Shown here one piece after another: positions 1 to 8,472 of a stretch of DNA of 64,000 bases (positions are counted from its first letter, which is position 1; each line of letters begins with the position of its first letter). Position numbers and translations under genes: made by a program. The notes beneath the pieces were generated by a model. The model saw nothing but the letters and a program-made list of their open reading frames with translations, searched no databases and was not told the DNA's origin. This stretch comes from Paucibacter sp. KBW04 (GTDB lineage Bacteria; Pseudomonadota; Gammaproteobacteria; Burkholderiales; Burkholderiaceae_C): positions 62,724 to 126,723 of the forward strand of contig NZ_QAJN01000010.1 of assembly GCF_003852425.1 (NCBI RefSeq). Direction: 5' to 3'.

Positions 1-64
1 GCGTTCATGCAGTCGATCAGCCCCTTTGCTGACAGCCGCCATTGCCCGCGCCGATTCGAGCAGC

Positions 65-388
65 ATGCAGGCCCTGGACCACAAGCAGTGGGATTCCGTT
101 CGCTACGTCCGTCGATGGAGCCGCAACGGCGACGGCATTACTGCTCTAGTCGCGTCCGACCAAGAGTTGGACGTCTATTGGACCGCTCCATGGAGCGGGA
201 GGACCAACTGGCGGATAGTGCAGCGTGACCGCGTTGACGGGTTCATCCAGACGACCATCTTCGACAGCGTTGGAATCAGTGAGCTAAGGGCGATGGCCTT
301 GTCCGACAAAGAGGCTGAGATTCTTCGCAGTTTGCAATCGCCCGTTGGGGAGCAGTCTTCCTCGCGGCTCCAAAGCGGGAGGCTTTGA
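65..388 (+). CDS. Hypothetical protein, possibly cut by the window edge
   Basis: I do not recognise this 107-residue frame. It has a plausible protein composition with a Trp-rich centre (WTAPWSGRTNWR around residues 40-51) and a charged helical end (LSDKEAEILRSL). The frame stays open to base 2, so the true start may lie outside the window. The ATG at 65 is the first one inside it and has no clear ribosome-binding site. A short frame overlaps the stop by four bases (385-495, TTG start) and could be a coupled small gene or the displaced end of this one. Existence as a gene is uncertain. Confidence 0.4.
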   Translation: MQALDHKQWDSVRYVRRWSRNGDGITALVASDQELDVYWTAPWSGRTNWRIVQRDRVDGFIQTTIFDSVGISELRAMALSDKEAEILRSLQSPVGEQSSSRLQSGRL

Positions 389-510
389 GTGCGGAGCAAC
401 TGCCGTGTCTTAGTTTCCTGCTTGCAGAGGCCGATCTCAGCGTGCCATCAGTGCTTGCGTTTCCTGCGCAGATGTTCCGCGAGCTGATCGACTAGGCCGG
501 CCACCAAGGC

Positions 511-735
511 TCAGTGAGCAGGGGAAAGCTCCGCGAGCTGGGCCTCGATCGCGTCCGGGTCGGTGTTGCGGGTGCTTGCTTCGAGCAGCAGCTTGTCCAT
601 CCAGCAGACAAAGAGCTCGGCGAATTCAAGGAGCCCGGCCAAGGTCAGCGGCCCCAACTCGCCTCGATCCTTGAAATCGTCTCGGTCCCTGACGGCGCCC
701 CTTCGGCGCGATCTCGAGTCATGGGCGCCCGTGGA
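511..735 (-). pseudogene. C-terminal remnant of a Fic-family-like protein
   Basis: An open minus-strand frame runs from an in-frame stop at 736-738 to a TGA at 511-513 without a usable start codon. Its residues (RDDFKDRGELGPLTLAGLLEF, then a hydrophobic stretch FAELFVCWMDKLLLEA) resemble the segment after the catalytic core in some Fic proteins, where an N-D-x-x-GRG-x-L-S pattern precedes a helix. The catalytic HPFxxGNGR motif is absent. It sits directly downstream of the AraC-type gene, so this probably marks an old deletion or recombination joint. The family assignment is tentative. Confidence 0.4.
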
Positions 736-738
736 TCA

Positions 739-1569
739 TCAACTAATCGCCCTGAGCAGGCTTGGCGTCATGCCGCTGGACAGTCGAAACGCTCGGCTCA
801 TTTGAGCTTGGTCAGAGAAGCCTTCTTCCAATGCGATGGTGGTGAGGCTGTCGCTGCTCCTGATTCGTTTCGTGGCGCGGATCAGGCGCGTGGCGGTGCG
901 AATGGCCTCGGCCGTCAAGCCTTCCTCGCGCAGGCGCCGTTCCATCGTGCGTTGATGGCAGCCGATCAGGCGAGCGGCCTCGCCAACGGGGACGTAGCCC
1001 TCCGCGTCGAAGACGACGGCGACTTCGGCGCTTGCCGAGCGAGCCACGCCCAGGTGGATGGCGAGGTCAGGAAGGCTCAGTATTCTCGGCGTCGATATTC
1101 CGTTCTCGTTGCGGGCGACGATGTCCATGACGGTTTGCAACACGAGCATGGAGCCAAGGCGACAGGGTTCGGGGTCATCACGAGTTGAGAGCAACTCACG
1201 CCTTTGGATGATGGGCTTCGAGCCGCCAGATGGCACTTGGGATGCCGCCGTCGTGCGTATGGCCAAATTGGCGGAGGCGTTGTAGGCGTTGTAGCAGCGA
1301 AGGGCGTTCGCCGTTTGGCTATGGCTTCTGAAAATTTGGACGGCTGGATTCAGGTCGCTGGTCAGCCAATCCTGGACAAGCCGTTCGATGACGCCCACCC
1401 CCGAGCGCGACTTGATCCGCACACGGCCTGCCGCGTGGTATCTCGCATAGGGCAGGTGGCCATGAATGACGTGCGTGACAGCTGATGCGAAGCGTGCTTG
1501 CGGCGTCCACCCACTCGAGGCCTCCAGCGCATGCACGACAGTGTGGTAGGCCTCCCCGCTATTTGCCAA
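739..1569 (-). CDS. AraC-family transcriptional regulator
   Basis: This is a 276-residue protein whose last 85 or so residues form a two-helix-turn-helix AraC domain. The first HTH is VGEAARLIGCHQRTMERRLREEG. The second contains the family signature A-L-E-E-G-F-S-D-Q-A-Q-M-S-R-A-F followed by GMTPSLLR. Proteins of this type bind promoter DNA as effector-responsive regulators. The N-terminal 190 residues show no sensor domain that I recognise. The start is a TTG at 1569. The frame continues open upstream, so the N-terminus is uncertain, and the first 100 residues could include non-native sequence. The gene is transcribed away from the membrane-protein cluster that begins at 1854, so it may regulate that promoter region; this is inference from position only. 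Confidence 0.65.
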   Translation of the reverse strand: MANSGEAYHTVVHALEASSGWTPQARFASAVTHVIHGHLPYARYHAAGRVRIKSRSGVGVIERLVQDWLTSDLNPAVQIFRSHSQTANALRCYNAYNASANLAIRTTAASQVPSGGSKPIIQRRELLSTRDDPEPCRLGSMLVLQTVMDIVARNENGISTPRILSLPDLAIHLGVARSASAEVAVVFDAEGYVPVGEAARLIGCHQRTMERRLREEGLTAEAIRTATRLIRATKRIRSSDSLTTIALEEGFSDQAQMSRAFRLSSGMTPSLLRAIS

Positions 1570-1853
1570 TCCATGCTCCCATTGATTGAGTTTTGATCGT
1601 AGCGCGCAAACCGCGCGTCTGTTCTGTCGAAGTCGGTGGGATTCTTTCCAGAAGACTCTTTTGTGAATTGAATCGATGCGACAGACGTGGCGTCCATGCC
1701 GCCCGTTAGTAGATAGCTACTTGGTGGATTGCCGGAATTCAATGTGGCGTGGGCGCCAAAGCTGGGGTTGTCGCATGGATTCAAGCGTCGCGGGCCGACG
1801 CTGCATACATTGGCTCGCATGTCGATTGCCGTGCCAAGGACCACAAACTCAAC

Positions 1854-2960
1854 ATGAGCTCTACGCCATCGGCTCCCGTCTCGGGCCATCCCTTCGAGGG
1901 GCTTTACGCCTTTGTCAGCCAGCATCTCGTGATCGTCAACAGTGTCCTGGTGGCCTGCGGCACCTTGGTCGGCGCGCTCGACTTCATGGCTCCAAGGCTT
2001 GCGCTGCTGCCGAGGCTTCTCTACTCATGCACTGCGTTGTTGGCGCTGGCCATGATCGCTGCGGCGCTGGCTCCGACCTTGGCCGCCCGGCTTTGGGCCG
2101 CGACGGGTAGGGCCTGGCCTTGGCGGGGCGGGCCGATGTGGCGCCGTCCAGGTTGGCAGTTCGGAGTCGCTCTCTTGATAGGCGTCAGCGTCTTGGGATT
2201 CGCGTCTGTGGCCAAGGCGTCCCAAGGCGGATGGATCGCCAGCGCCATCCCGGCGGCCCGAGCCTTGCAAGAAGACTTGCTTTCGATTCGGGCCGAAGTG
2301 TCTGATATCAAGTTGGGAGTGGGCGAGGCCAATACGAAGCTCGACCGGATCGCGCTGGCGGTCGATCCCTCCAACGCCGCCGACCGATGCGCCGACCTCG
2401 ACTGTGCCGTCTCCAACGGGGCCAGCCCCGAGGCCGTCGAGCGCATCTTCTCAAAGGGCGCTCAGATTCCGGGCGGGCCTATTCCGCAGGGGGCGTTGTT
2501 GCTTGCGGCGGCTCTCTCGCCGGGAGCGGGCCGACTTGAAGTCATCGATTTGCTGGTCCGCAAGGGCCTCGATCTCGACCTGTTGATCCCGCCGGTCCTG
2601 AGCGACCCGGCCACGCTTACCAAGCAGGGGCGGCGCGCGGTCGCCGACATCCAGCAGGCCGCCAATTTCGCGGCCAACCCCTTGGCCAAGCATGGGCAGG
2701 CTGGCGGCAACGCCGCAGCGAAGGACCTCGAAGCGTGGAACGCGGTCTCGTTTTGTTTCCTGCGGACATCGGGCGGTGTCTCGCTGGTCGAGCTCGCCGC
2801 CTTGCTGGGCGACTCCGAGCTGACGGCCCACCTGCGCGCCCGTGGGGCCAAGCCGCCCGAGCGCCCTTTGGCATGCCAGTGGAAGTTTGGCCATGCCGAG
2901 GGCTTCGCCCGCGTCGAGATCGACGCGGCAGGCAAATACGCGGGCGTCGCGGTCCGATGA
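1854..2960 (+). CDS. Membrane protein with coiled segment and ankyrin-like C-terminus
   Basis: This is a 368-residue protein of unknown function. The start ATG at 1854 is preferred over upstream in-frame codons because the upstream residues look non-coding. Three hydrophobic segments are visible, near residues 18-38, 42-66 and 92-115, followed by a short amphipathic stretch (LSIRAEVSDIKLGVGEANTKLDRI) that may form a coiled coil. The C-terminal half holds degenerate helical repeats (GASPEAVERIFSKGAQI; LEVIDLLVRKGLDLD; SLVELAALLGDSELTAHLRARGAK) reminiscent of ankyrin repeats. The stop overlaps an ATG of the next frame at 2957, so the lipoprotein gene that follows is probably cotranscribed. This suggests an envelope-associated pair. 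No homologous family is recognised. Confidence 0.65.
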   Translation: MSSTPSAPVSGHPFEGLYAFVSQHLVIVNSVLVACGTLVGALDFMAPRLALLPRLLYSCTALLALAMIAAALAPTLAARLWAATGRAWPWRGGPMWRRPGWQFGVALLIGVSVLGFASVAKASQGGWIASAIPAARALQEDLLSIRAEVSDIKLGVGEANTKLDRIALAVDPSNAADRCADLDCAVSNGASPEAVERIFSKGAQIPGGPIPQGALLLAAALSPGAGRLEVIDLLVRKGLDLDLLIPPVLSDPATLTKQGRRAVADIQQAANFAANPLAKHGQAGGNAAAKDLEAWNAVSFCFLRTSGGVSLVELAALLGDSELTAHLRARGAKPPERPLACQWKFGHAEGFARVEIDAAGKYAGVAVR

Positions 2961-2998
2961 GTTGGACCGATATCAGTTTCAATGAAGAAAGTGGCGAT

Positions 2999-3808
2999 AT
3001 GGCGATAACGAAGAAAATCATCGGAGCGGGAGCGATCGCGTCTTTGGCGGCGGCCCTCGGGGGCTGCGCAAACCAATCTGGCGGGGGCGGGGCATCCAAC
3101 GCGTTCAAAGGTGCGATCGACGCGATTGGGGCGGGCTTGGCGGCCGGGATGTCGGGCGGAGCCCCGGCGCAGCAAGGCGCTCCCACAGCGACTTCGAGCG
3201 GCAAGGTTGTTGTGATCAACGGAATCTTGATCGCTGTCGATGGCGAGCGTCCGAGCGATCCACGTTGGGCGGGCAAGCAGATCAAGGACACGCCGCTTTT
3301 TGGCTTCTTCAACGCCCACCCGATAAGCCGGCCCGGCGAATATTTTCCGCGCATCGGCATCCGCATCGACGACTACTCGCAGAGCTTGGTCTCCGACAAC
3401 GTCATCACCAAGCACTTGAACGCCAGTCCCGGGGCTACGCCTCGCGACAACGAGTGCATCAAGTTCACGGCCATGGTCTGGATGTCGGAGAAGCAATCGC
3501 AGAGGATCGACAACGTGGTCCTGTGCAGCTCCGATATCAGCTCGAAGGACGGCTACATGTCGCAAGGCGCGTTGAAGAACTACCGCAACAACGCGTATGC
3601 GCCGGTGTCGATCAGCTCCATGCAGCTTCGCACGCTTGGACCGCGCGAGCCGCAGAAGCTCCTGCCCGACTTCACTCCGGCAGATGTCGCGCTTTACGGG
3701 AGCGGCCAGCACTTGTTCTCTAGCCTGTTCAGCCAGCTTGGCTTCCAAGGCCCGGTCGATGGCGATCAGCGGCTTTGGTTCGTCAATCTGGCCTCCGCCG
3801 CGAAGTGA
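2999..3808 (+). CDS. Putative lipoprotein of unknown function
   Basis: This is a 269-residue protein that begins with a lipoprotein signal: MAITKKI, a hydrophobic core rich in Ala and Gly, and a lipobox ALGGC with Cys about residue 24. The mature region starts with a Gly/Ala/Ser-rich linker. The start at 2999 is chosen because it gives a clean signal peptide and follows an AAGAAAG-type ribosome-binding site. An alternative ATG at 2957 overlaps the upstream stop (ATGA) but would add 14 residues ahead of the signal. The mature domain carries no motif that I recognise. It probably acts at the outer or inner membrane, perhaps with the upstream membrane protein. Confidence 0.65.
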   Translation: MAITKKIIGAGAIASLAAALGGCANQSGGGGASNAFKGAIDAIGAGLAAGMSGGAPAQQGAPTATSSGKVVVINGILIAVDGERPSDPRWAGKQIKDTPLFGFFNAHPISRPGEYFPRIGIRIDDYSQSLVSDNVITKHLNASPGATPRDNECIKFTAMVWMSEKQSQRIDNVVLCSSDISSKDGYMSQGALKNYRNNAYAPVSISSMQLRTLGPREPQKLLPDFTPADVALYGSGQHLFSSLFSQLGFQGPVDGDQRLWFVNLASAAK

Positions 3809-3841
3809 TCGCGATGCCAATCCACTTTTAAATAGAACGCC

Positions 3842-4402
3842 ATGCTGTATTTCATCACCATCCCTTGGGCCTTCATGATTGGCGGCACTGCCATGTCCCT
3901 TTTCTTCCAGCCGGGCCCCGGCAAGCTCGGCTCCCTAATCCTCATGGCGGTGGGCCTCGGCCCGCTGTTCTTGCAGGTCCGCCGCAACCAAGTCAGGAAA
4001 GACAGGTCTGACGCCGCGCACGCGGCGATGCTCGCATGCGTTGGCGTGGTGCCCGGCGCGGGCTTCGACCATTCAGAAGGGGACTCGGCCGTGGCGATCA
4101 ACAGGCAGGCCAAAACCTTGGGCCTGCGAATCGGCGAGAAGTGGAAGGCCTACCCCTTCGCCGATGTTCGTGCTTGGGAAACCAACAAGGAAAGGGCAGG
4201 CCAGGTCGTGGCGTCGAACCTGACTGGGACGATGGCAGCGATGGGGCCGAACCTGAGGGCGATCCAAGATGCTGCGGCGGCCACGGGCTTCTTCGTGACC
4301 GTCCGCGACATCGAGAACCCGAAGTGGCGCATTGCCATGAGTGATTCCAACACACAGGCGAGGTGGATGGAAATCCTTCGGCAGTCGATCAACGAGGACT
4401 GA
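3842..4402 (+). CDS. DUF4755-like membrane-anchored protein
   Basis: This 186-residue protein has two hydrophobic segments near the N-terminus (about residues 2-19 and 29-44). A soluble domain follows, whose pattern (SAVAINRQAKTLGLR, then KAYPFADVRAWETN) resembles the uncharacterised DUF4755 family. In that family, a self-reference to 'is this the default value' style beta strands precedes an FADVRxW motif. The function of the family is not known. It lies 33 bases after the lipoprotein gene in the same orientation, so it is probably part of the same transcript. The family name is from recognition of the pattern only. Confidence 0.55.
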   Translation: MLYFITIPWAFMIGGTAMSLFFQPGPGKLGSLILMAVGLGPLFLQVRRNQVRKDRSDAAHAAMLACVGVVPGAGFDHSEGDSAVAINRQAKTLGLRIGEKWKAYPFADVRAWETNKERAGQVVASNLTGTMAAMGPNLRAIQDAAAATGFFVTVRDIENPKWRIAMSDSNTQARWMEILRQSINED

Positions 4403-4605
4403 GGCCCGGCAAGGGAGAAATCAAGGGCAAGTATCGGAACATGGTCATCGTCTAGGCCTTCATCGAGTTCATCGCGGCCGTCCTGAGCCCAGAGGCGGGG
4501 GGCGAGGGCCTGCGTTATCGGATGCGTCGGGAAGGTCGAGCAATCGTCAGGCGCGATGTCTGCGGTTGCCGGGGCTTGATTTGCCACCCCATGCGCGCGA
4601 GAACA

Positions 4606-5331
4606 ATGATGAAAATGGGGGAGGCGATGGTGAATGCGAGGCAAATTGGGCGGTGGTCGAAATTGTTCGGGAAATGGCTGAGCTTTGAAGAAGAAGTCGC
4701 CTCCGCCCGCGAAATTGCGTCGAAGTGGAAGCTTGGGCTCGAGGGCAAGCAGCTCGATGCCGTGATCGAGCCGATTGCGGGGTATGCGAGTCCCGCGTGG
4801 GGCTCCGACAGCCAATGGCTCTATCTGCGCAGGCCAGAGGGAGTATGGAAGACTCGACTGCCGCAAACGGTGGAAGGCGACTGGGTCATGCTTTGCCAAA
4901 AGGATGCGAATCAAGGTGTTCTGGGCGCGCTGAGCTTCAAGACGGACTTTCTCGGCGACGGCGGGTGGCATTGGAAGGACGAAGGCCCCCTCAGCGCGCG
5001 TGAGATCGACGATTTGCATATGCCGATCATTGGATGTCCTGACGATGCCACGGAGATATGGGAGCCCCTTTGGGAAGTGGTCGAGATCGCCAATGGCAGG
5101 ACTCTTTTGAGCGCGGGGGAGGCCTTCGGCGATGAAGAGCTCAGCTTTTCCCGCTCTGGCGACTGGTTGCTTGCCATGGACGCATCGAAGGCTCGCAATG
5201 TTGCCTTTGACACGTCCAAGAGCAAGGCGGCCAAGAGGGGCTTGGAGGACGGAACACTTTGGCTGAGGCTGCAAGGGGAGTGGATGCAATCTCGGGATAT
5301 TCAGGTCAATTTGACCAAAAGCGCCATCTGA
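4606..5331 (+). CDS. Hypothetical protein
   Basis: I do not recognise this protein of about 241 residues. It is rich in Trp and acidic residues (for example WGSDSQWLYLRRPEGVW, WEPLWEVVEIANGRTLL, FSRSGDWLLAMDASK), consistent with a soluble beta-rich domain. The start is ambiguous. In-frame ATGs occur at 4591, 4606, 4609, 4615 and 4627, and the last is preceded by a GGGGGAGG run that sits unusually close. It ends 26 bases inside the 3' end of the opposing HExxH gene, so the two genes converge and overlap. It closes the run of uncharacterised plus-strand genes that begins at 1854. Confidence 0.5.
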   Translation: MMKMGEAMVNARQIGRWSKLFGKWLSFEEEVASAREIASKWKLGLEGKQLDAVIEPIAGYASPAWGSDSQWLYLRRPEGVWKTRLPQTVEGDWVMLCQKDANQGVLGALSFKTDFLGDGGWHWKDEGPLSAREIDDLHMPIIGCPDDATEIWEPLWEVVEIANGRTLLSAGEAFGDEELSFSRSGDWLLAMDASKARNVAFDTSKSKAAKRGLEDGTLWLRLQGEWMQSRDIQVNLTKSAI

Positions 5332-6145
5332 TTCCCGTCTTCGGTGGTGCGTAAGCGAGCTTTCCTGCCGCAGCGTTGAGCGCTTGCTGAACCTCAGCCT
5401 TGTGACCAACAGCGGCGAGGACATTGAAAGCCATGGTCCAGATCGCGGGAGAAGCATCGCGTTCCGGGATAAGCGGCTGGATGATGGCAAGTTGGTTGAG
5501 TTCCACCGAAATGGCATATGCGTTGGGATCGGCAGCCTCGTCGAGCTGCCGCTTTTGCACCAAGTCTTGCGCGATTTTTGGCCAATTGAATCCGAGAGAT
5601 TTCATTGCATTCAATGCCCGGATGTCAGCCCGAAGCTCGCTGACCAAATGAGCCGCCTTACGAACAGTGGGAGTCATGATTGGGTAAGAGTCATATTCGG
5701 CGGCAAGCTGATTGGCGGCATGCTTCCACTCATCGGCCATATCGTATTCCATGCCTTGGGCAAAGCCGGACCTCGAAACGTAGGGCGTAGCTCCTCCCGA
5801 CCTCATTCGTGATATTTCCGAGAGATGGGATGTCTCGTGGGCAAGCAGCAAGGTGGCTGTCTGGTCCGGCGTCCAATTGGGAGCGAAGAAAGCTCCAATG
5901 CCCGATGTCAGGACATCCACGCCGAACAAAACCTTCCCTATCGGAGGTTTCTTCGGATCAGTCGGCATGGACGTAAAGGTGTCGATGGTGGTCGTAGGAA
6001 CGACTTCGATCACTGGGACGCCATGCTCATGCCCGTGAGGCCACCAACCGGCCAACGCATTTGCGGCTCGCTCAATGACGGGGCGAAGCAATATGTATTG
6101 CTGCTCGTCAACTTTTGGATGGCGCTGGATATCAGGAATGAACAA
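5306..6145 (-). CDS. Putative zincin metallopeptidase (HETSH)
   Basis: This 279-residue protein contains a hydrophobic helix ending in HExxH (LLLAHETSHL, about residues 100-109), the zinc-binding signature of gluzincin peptidases. A later acidic helix (SELRADIRAL, about residues 164-173) could supply the third ligand. There is no signal peptide, so a cytoplasmic location is likely. The TTG start at 6145 is supported by GAGGAG nine bases upstream. Catalysis is inferred from the motif alone and the family is not recognised. It is transcribed toward the four-gene unknown cluster and overlaps its last gene tail to tail. Confidence 0.5.
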   Translation of the reverse strand: MFIPDIQRHPKVDEQQYILLRPVIERAANALAGWWPHGHEHGVPVIEVVPTTTIDTFTSMPTDPKKPPIGKVLFGVDVLTSGIGAFFAPNWTPDQTATLLLAHETSHLSEISRMRSGGATPYVSRSGFAQGMEYDMADEWKHAANQLAAEYDSYPIMTPTVRKAAHLVSELRADIRALNAMKSLGFNWPKIAQDLVQKRQLDEAADPNAYAISVELNQLAIIQPLIPERDASPAIWTMAFNVLAAVGHKAEVQQALNAAAGKLAYAPPKTGIRWRFWSN

Positions 6146-6301
6146 TGCAGATGGCTCCTCTTCTGTTGATCATTTTCGCCGATGGCAATATGGTCCGCAA
6201 AGCCGTGCGGCAGATGTTGATGAGTTAGGTTGCCGTATGTGCTGACTCTCGTGGGCAGGGCTGGCATGCGTGGAAATATGGATGCACCTGACGCACCATC
6301 T

Positions 6302-6374
6302 GCATAGCGTTTGCTATGCGCGATGGATTGCAGGCTTTAAGACCGATGTGCATATCGTTCGATATGCACATCGG
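6302..6374. repeat. Two perfect hairpins at the end of the relaxase operon
   Basis: The first hairpin (6302-6319) has 7-bp arms GCATAGC/GCTATGC around GTTT. The second (6343-6374) has 14-bp perfect arms CCGATGTGCATATC/GATATGCACATCGG around GTTC, and touches the stop codon of the 6375-6728 gene. Neither is followed by a good U-tract on the minus strand. The pair could therefore be a weak terminator, or part of an origin of transfer, since MobF oriT regions contain inverted repeats near their nic site. Assignment as oriT is inference. Confidence 0.5.
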
Positions 6375-6728
6375 CTATTGATCGTCCCAGCCTTCGGGGT
6401 CAGGCCTAGCCGCAGCCGCTGCGAGAAGGTCGAGGACGGCCTTTGAATTTTGCATAGCGCTTGTGATGCCGGCCGAGCTCTTGTCGGCGTCCTCCCTGCG
6501 TTCGATGAGGATTTGATCGACGACCTCTTGAATGCAAGCGAGCTTATCCAAGACGAGGTCGCTTCCCGAATTGTTTCCGGCGCAGGCCAAGTCAATTGCG
6601 CGTTCAATGGCATCGCTTGGCGTGGCCGAAACCGACATGTCTTTGGCGATGGCCAAAAGCTTTGCCTTGCGCCGCTTGCTCATGCGGACATATACGGCTT
6701 CGCGTTCCCAAGAATCGTTTGGCTCCAT
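6375..6728 (-). CDS. Small probable relaxosome accessory protein
   Basis: This is a 117-residue protein downstream of the relaxase gene on the same strand. The ATG at 6728 is supported by AGGGAAGG six bases upstream; longer in-frame extensions run back into the relaxase 3' end. The N-terminal part (VYVRMSKRRKAKLLAIAKDMSVSATPSDAIERAIDLA) looks like a ribbon-helix-helix or short helical DNA-binding unit of the type found next to mobilisation genes. A helical segment with a possible coil follows. Its position, 40 bases after the relaxase stop, suggests a role in DNA processing for transfer; this is inference. Confidence 0.55.
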   Translation of the reverse strand: MEPNDSWEREAVYVRMSKRRKAKLLAIAKDMSVSATPSDAIERAIDLACAGNNSGSDLVLDKLACIQEVVDQILIERREDADKSSAGITSAMQNSKAVLDLLAAAAARPDPEGWDDQ

Positions 6729-6761
6729 GTCCTTCCCTCTCTTTGCCCGTTGGGCTTGGTG

Positions 6762-8472
6762 GCTGATATCAGCGACGTAGTTCCTGTTCCTTGTGCTTGG
6801 ACGCCTCCCACGGGGCCATCTTGTCCAGCAGCGAGCGGGCGGCATTGACGGCGCGCGCGGGAACCTTTGTCGTTGCGGCGGAGCCGAGGCTGCTATCAGA
6901 CGTCTCGTAATCTAGTGAGGTTCCTTTGGCGCGGCTGCGACGCATGCGCGATGCCAGTGCGTCGATGGCGGCTTCGCGCGACTTGGGCTTGGAGTCGGCC
7001 TCGCGGTGCGACTCGGGATCGACCAGGCCCAGCAGTGCGGTGTTGACGTAGAGCGTGGTGGCAAACCGGGAGCGGCTTGCCGCCACGTAGGTCCACTCGC
7101 GGTCACCCATGGCCGGGTTGACAAGTGCGTGGGTCGAGGACAGCGTCCGCCCCTGCGAACGGTGAGTTGTCAGTGCGAATCCCAAGTCGAAGCGGGCGAA
7201 CGAAGCGGGGATGTGGACCAAGGTGTCGCCGCGCTCATTGGGAGCGTCGAGCTCGACGGCCATCAACGGGCCGCCGATTCGAAAGGTGTCGATGCTGCGG
7301 ATCGCGCCGGTCATGCCATTGGCGACGCCCAAGGGCTTGTCGTTCATGGTGAACACGATCCGGTCGCCGGGGGCGAAGCGCCTGATATCAGTCGATTCGT
7401 CGCGGTGGATGATTTTGACTTCGATCTCGCGTGAGGCATCGACTAGTCCGGCCCCGATCAATTGTTCGCGGGCCAGTCGGTTGAGCTCGGCGACCTCGGC
7501 ACGCGTGCCGGCGATGATGGCCTTGTCATGAAGTGGCGTCTTGTCGGCGGCCCAAGCTGATATCAGCTCGGCATACGCGCTGTCTTGGCCTGATATCAGC
7601 TTCAATCGGCCACGGGCGTCGAGCAGTTCCAGCGCGGACTTGGCCTCGCCCCTGGCGAAGAACTCGACCGCCTCGCGCATCCATTGAAAATCGTATCGCT
7701 CCTGCCAGCGGGCGAAGGCCCGGCCAAGCTTGTTGTCCTTGGTGCAGAGTGCTTCGATGGCGGGCAGGCGGGCGTCTTCGGGGACGACCCGCAGGGCTTT
7801 GGCTTGCGCTGGGGTGAGCCCGCCATCGCGTCGGGTGGCGCGCGCGTCGAGCCAATCGAGCAGTGGCTCGAAGTCCGTCCGCTGTCGCTGAATGTTGGAA
7901 ATCTCGGCCTTGCCATGCTTGCGCATCAAGGCGCCGAAGATGCCGCCCGCTTCGATGGGCTGCAACTGTTTGGAGTCGCCGACCGACACAAGCTTGCCAC
8001 CAGCATCGAGCACAGCCGCTTGCAGCAGGCCAAACTCGCGCGAGCCGACCATGCCTGCTTCGTCCAGGAAGAGGATCGACTTGGCCGACAGCTTGCAACG
8101 GCCTGCCCGCAGCGACAGCAGCAGGCTCGCGATGGTGCGCGACGGGATGCCGGTCTCGCGGGCCAGGTTTTGAGATGCCGCAGCAGACTGGCAGCAACCC
8201 AAGACTTCAAAGCCTGCTTGCTTGTAGGCAGAGCCCACCGCCTGCAACATGGTCGTCTTCCCCGTTCCGGCCCATCCCTCCACAAAGGAGTGGGCGCCGG
8301 TGTCGCATGCGATGTGCAGGGCCGCCGCGCGTTGCTGCGACAGCGAGACCTCCACGCCGAGTTTGGCGCGGAGCTGGGTTTCGAGTTCATTGAACTTGTC
8401 GTCAATGGCCTGGCGGGCGACGCGGTGGCGGGAGCTGGCCTTGCCCGCCTCGACCTTGGCGCTGATATCAGC
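6762..8472. repeat. Five copies of palindrome CTGATATCAG inside the relaxase gene
   Basis: Perfect CTGATATCAG occurs at 6763-6772, 7382-7391, 7557-7566, 7590-7599 and 8462-8471. Three copies extend to GCTGATATCAGC, and the one at 7555-7568 to a 14-bp palindrome AGCTGATATCAGCT. The copies fall in different reading frames of the relaxase (read as Asp-Ile or as Leu-Ile with the rare ATA codon), and one overlaps its stop codon. I saw no other perfect copy in the window. Near matches lie around 2303, 2970, 3533 and 6128. The function is unknown. Confidence 0.8.

Noticed and set aside
385-495. Short frame with TTG start overlapping the first gene
   Set aside because: Thirty-six codons with plausible composition, but the start is weak and no family can be named; left as a note only.
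514-1188. Plus-strand open frame of 224 codons
   Set aside because: It is antisense to the Fic-like remnant and the AraC HTH; no ribosome-binding site or domain.
2462-3820. Long minus-strand open frame of 452 codons
   Set aside because: It is antisense to the membrane-protein and lipoprotein genes; its composition is rich in Arg and Pro, typical of a GC-rich shadow frame.
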